Shown here piece after piece: positions 31,895-33,846 of a stretch of 33,846 nt of DNA. The notes under the pieces were generated by a model that was given only the letters and a program-made list of their open reading frames with translations, had not been told where the DNA came from and ran no database searches. The stretch comes from Flammula alnicola (Eukaryota; Basidiomycota; Agaricomycetes; Agaricales; Strophariaceae): positions 1 to 33,846 of the forward strand of contig JADNRV010000447.1 of the NCBI GenBank assembly GCA_015499995.1, read 5' to 3'. Both the position numbers and the translations under genes were made by a program. The stretch's first letter is position 1; each line of letters begins with the position of its first letter.

Positions 31895-33846
31895 TCATAC
31901 TCTGATAGGTATCGCAGAATGAATAGGGACAGGGGAAGTTTCAGGAAGAACGTCGCTATTTTGATCAAGGTCGCCTGCCTCATCACTATCAACCGGCAAT
32001 CCATCCACATGTTGTCTTGTATGTTGTGTTGGGGGCAATTGGGCAGCAAGCTCTGGCGCGGCTGAACCGCCAAGGAAAAATTCCACGAGAGAGTTCTCCA
32101 ATGAATTATCTGCGCCCGCTTGGGGTATATGTTTCATGACGGAAGGGGACGGCGACGGGTATGGAACGATTTGGGCTTTTGGCTCTCTGGGAATACCACT
32201 GCGCGCCATGAACATGTCGAATATGAGCCGGCATTCATCAGCTGTGGTCGCACTCGATAACAGACGCTGCATATCCCTGACATTGGTCTCAGAGATGGAT
32301 GGTGAAGATGTTGAAACAACCACAGGAACAGGCTTGCGAACCGGAGGATAGGACGCAGTTCGTAGTGGCACAACTGGATATACTGGCGCAACTGGATGCA
32401 CTGGCGCGACTGGCTGCACTGGCGCGACTGGCTGCACATTCTCGACGACCTCTCTTGGAGGTCGTTCGTGTCTCGCATTTCCGTTGCCATGGACATGAAC
32501 AGGAGGTTGCCGAGGAATAATTCTCTCTTGGCTACGGTGGTCCACAGCTGTGGGTGGCGTTACAGGAGATACTGGAATAGATCGCATTGCAATCTTTTCA
32601 GCAACAGGCTTTTCAACTAACGACGGGTCGCGAGATATAGCCGTATCCTGGTAAGGCTTGCGCGCTGGGCTACGAACCGACTTATTTTCATCTGATGACT
32701 CCTGAGACTGAGAGGGAGACGATGGTGGAGAGATGGGACGAGGAGGACGAGGAGGGATAGGCCTGTTTGCCAAAGACGATAGTGTCCCAACAGAAGGTTT
32801 GGAATTGACGACGGGTCGTTGAGGGGTAGGTGGCTGTTTCGCCAGAGGGGTACGGGAATTATCGGATACACCTTTCGTTTTCTCTCCATTTCCCAAATTC
32901 AATTTCGAAATCATCCTCTGGAGACGACCAGCGCCTTTGGGCTTTGAAGGGTCCGATATGTTTGGACTGGATCCATAGTCGGGTGGGCCGTCTGCGAGGA
33001 AATCCTTGAACTCCTTTGCACCTCTCGAAAGCGGAGGCTCCGGAGGTCCTTCGGCCAAAAAGTCCATCAACTCACGTGTCGTCGCTGAGACACCATGTGA
33101 AGGATTGTTGCGCTTTGGCGTCGAAGGGGACCGAGGACCTTGCTGATGGACAGGCTTAGGGCTTCATCATCGTCATCATCCGACCCGTTCATCACATCGT
33201 CCAAATCGAGAGAGTCCCTATTACGTTGTATAATGCGCTTGCGAGGAGGGAATCCATTGTTGTCAAAGGCCTTCGGCATGCGTTGTTCTCGGCTTTGCAC
33301 CATGTCAGCACTCTGGAGAATGAAGATGGGGCTGCTGTTACGGAAGGAGTGCGGGCTGACTTGCGGATAGGGTTACTGCGCACAGCGCCAGAGGTAGAAA
33401 CCGAACGAGCACGATGGTCACTGCAGGATCAAAGGACGATGTTGGCGGAGTTGTAACGCTAGCTTGGCGTGCACGTCCTTTGTGGCTGTGTGGATATTCT
33501 CGTCCTCAACAATGGAGTCGACGTGGCGAAGAGCTGGCCTTTGACTGTTGAGCGAGAGGCAGGAAGGGTATTAGGTTCGGGGTTGGGGGGTTGCGGACGC
33601 CGAGCCGTGCTTCGCTGATCTTTTTCTGTTTGTAACACCTAAGATAGGAACAAAGTTTGTATGTGATGACTAAGCGAAAAGGATCAAGGAACTCGCCTCC
33701 ATTGTTTTCAAAACGGTCAGGAGTAAGGGACATTTTCATAGTTGATGCAGAACGCATCAAGTCATCGAATTCCCGAAGCATAGCGGCATCCTAGAAGGAG
33801 ATTTTCAGATACGTATTGAGATATCGCATGGTACAAGTCTTCTCAC
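31895..33846 (-). CDS. Disordered protein with duplicated DFLAxGPP motif, N-terminus outside window
   Basis: The 3' part of a minus-strand gene of unknown function. The last exon (33142-31895) encodes about 416 residues. It opens with two similar short motifs, ELMDFLAEGPPE and EFKDFLADGPPD, then a basic helix (GRLQRMISKLNLG). A long Pro/Ser region follows with a QPVAPV-type tandem repeat, then a helical block (VRDMQRLLSSATTADECRLI) and an acidic tail. Upstream exons that keep the frame are 33790-33697, 33638-33599, 33544-33422 and about 33334-33196; the acceptor of the last is the least certain. The intron 33639-33696 uses a GC donor. At the right edge, 33846-33791 reads as a complete 56-base intron starting exactly with GTGAGA, so the previous exon ends just outside. 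The repeat of the DFLAxGPP motif suggests a peptide-docking role, but this is inference. Confidence 0.72.
32368..32436 (-). repeat. 18-base coding tandem repeat (QPVAPV units)
   Basis: About four imperfect 18-base units read on the minus strand as QPVAPV, QPVAPV, HPVAPV and YPVVPL. They lie inside the last exon of the right-end gene and are in frame, so unit gain or loss would be tolerated. Confidence 0.8.

Noticed and set aside
1..33846. tRNA, rRNA, CRISPR arrays, integrases or transposases
   Set aside because: No cloverleaf with an A/B box, no spaced identical repeats and no DDE, reverse-transcriptase or integrase motifs were seen on either strand.

Overview
The window looks like nuclear DNA of a filamentous basidiomycete, probably an Agaricomycete. 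Every long gene is broken by short GT-AG introns of about 45-90 bases (mostly 50-62). The gene set is eukaryotic: nuclear pore, RNA polymerase I, mitochondrial supercomplex factor, alpha-arrestin. Spacing is compact, with a few TATA boxes. I saw no rRNA, tRNA, CRISPR array, intact transposon or bacterial-style operon. The exact genus cannot be read from the sequence.

Left third (1-8.3 kb): a head-to-tail tandem array of secreted sedolisin (S53, tripeptidyl-peptidase-like) proteases, all on the minus strand. The first copy runs off the left edge and has a one-base deficit in one exon. The second is complete: 14 exons, 624 residues, two micro-exons of 9 and 10 bases. The third is an eroded relic with frameshifts and stops. 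Beyond it lies a gene-poor stretch with a cluster of GATA-type sites arranged as a perfect inverted repeat.

Middle (8.3-23.9 kb): a plus-strand protein with a zinc-knuckle-like N-terminus and a C-terminal membrane anchor (284 aa); a minus-strand single-exon disordered protein (718 aa); a minus-strand glycerophosphodiester phosphodiesterase family enzyme resembling yeast Pgc1 (313 aa); a minus-strand 1-acylglycerol-3-phosphate acyltransferase (366 aa); a plus-strand coiled-coil protein of unknown role (356 aa); a plus-strand alpha-arrestin-like adaptor with two PPxY motifs (590 aa); and minus-strand RCF2, the respiratory supercomplex factor (218 aa). Two lipid-metabolism genes (the GDPD and the acyltransferase) lie next to each other.

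Right third (23.9-33.8 kb): a minus-strand Nup98-type nucleoporin (977 aa), with FG repeats, a GLEBS motif and an autoproteolytic fold ending exactly at His-Phe. It is divergent from plus-strand RPA135, the second-largest subunit of RNA polymerase I (12 exons, 1223 aa), across a 263-base shared promoter. The window closes with the 3' part of a minus-strand disordered protein of unknown function whose N-terminus lies beyond the right edge. Exon boundaries were derived by hand from splice signals, reading-frame closure and family motifs. The seven complete multi-exon models all close in frame.
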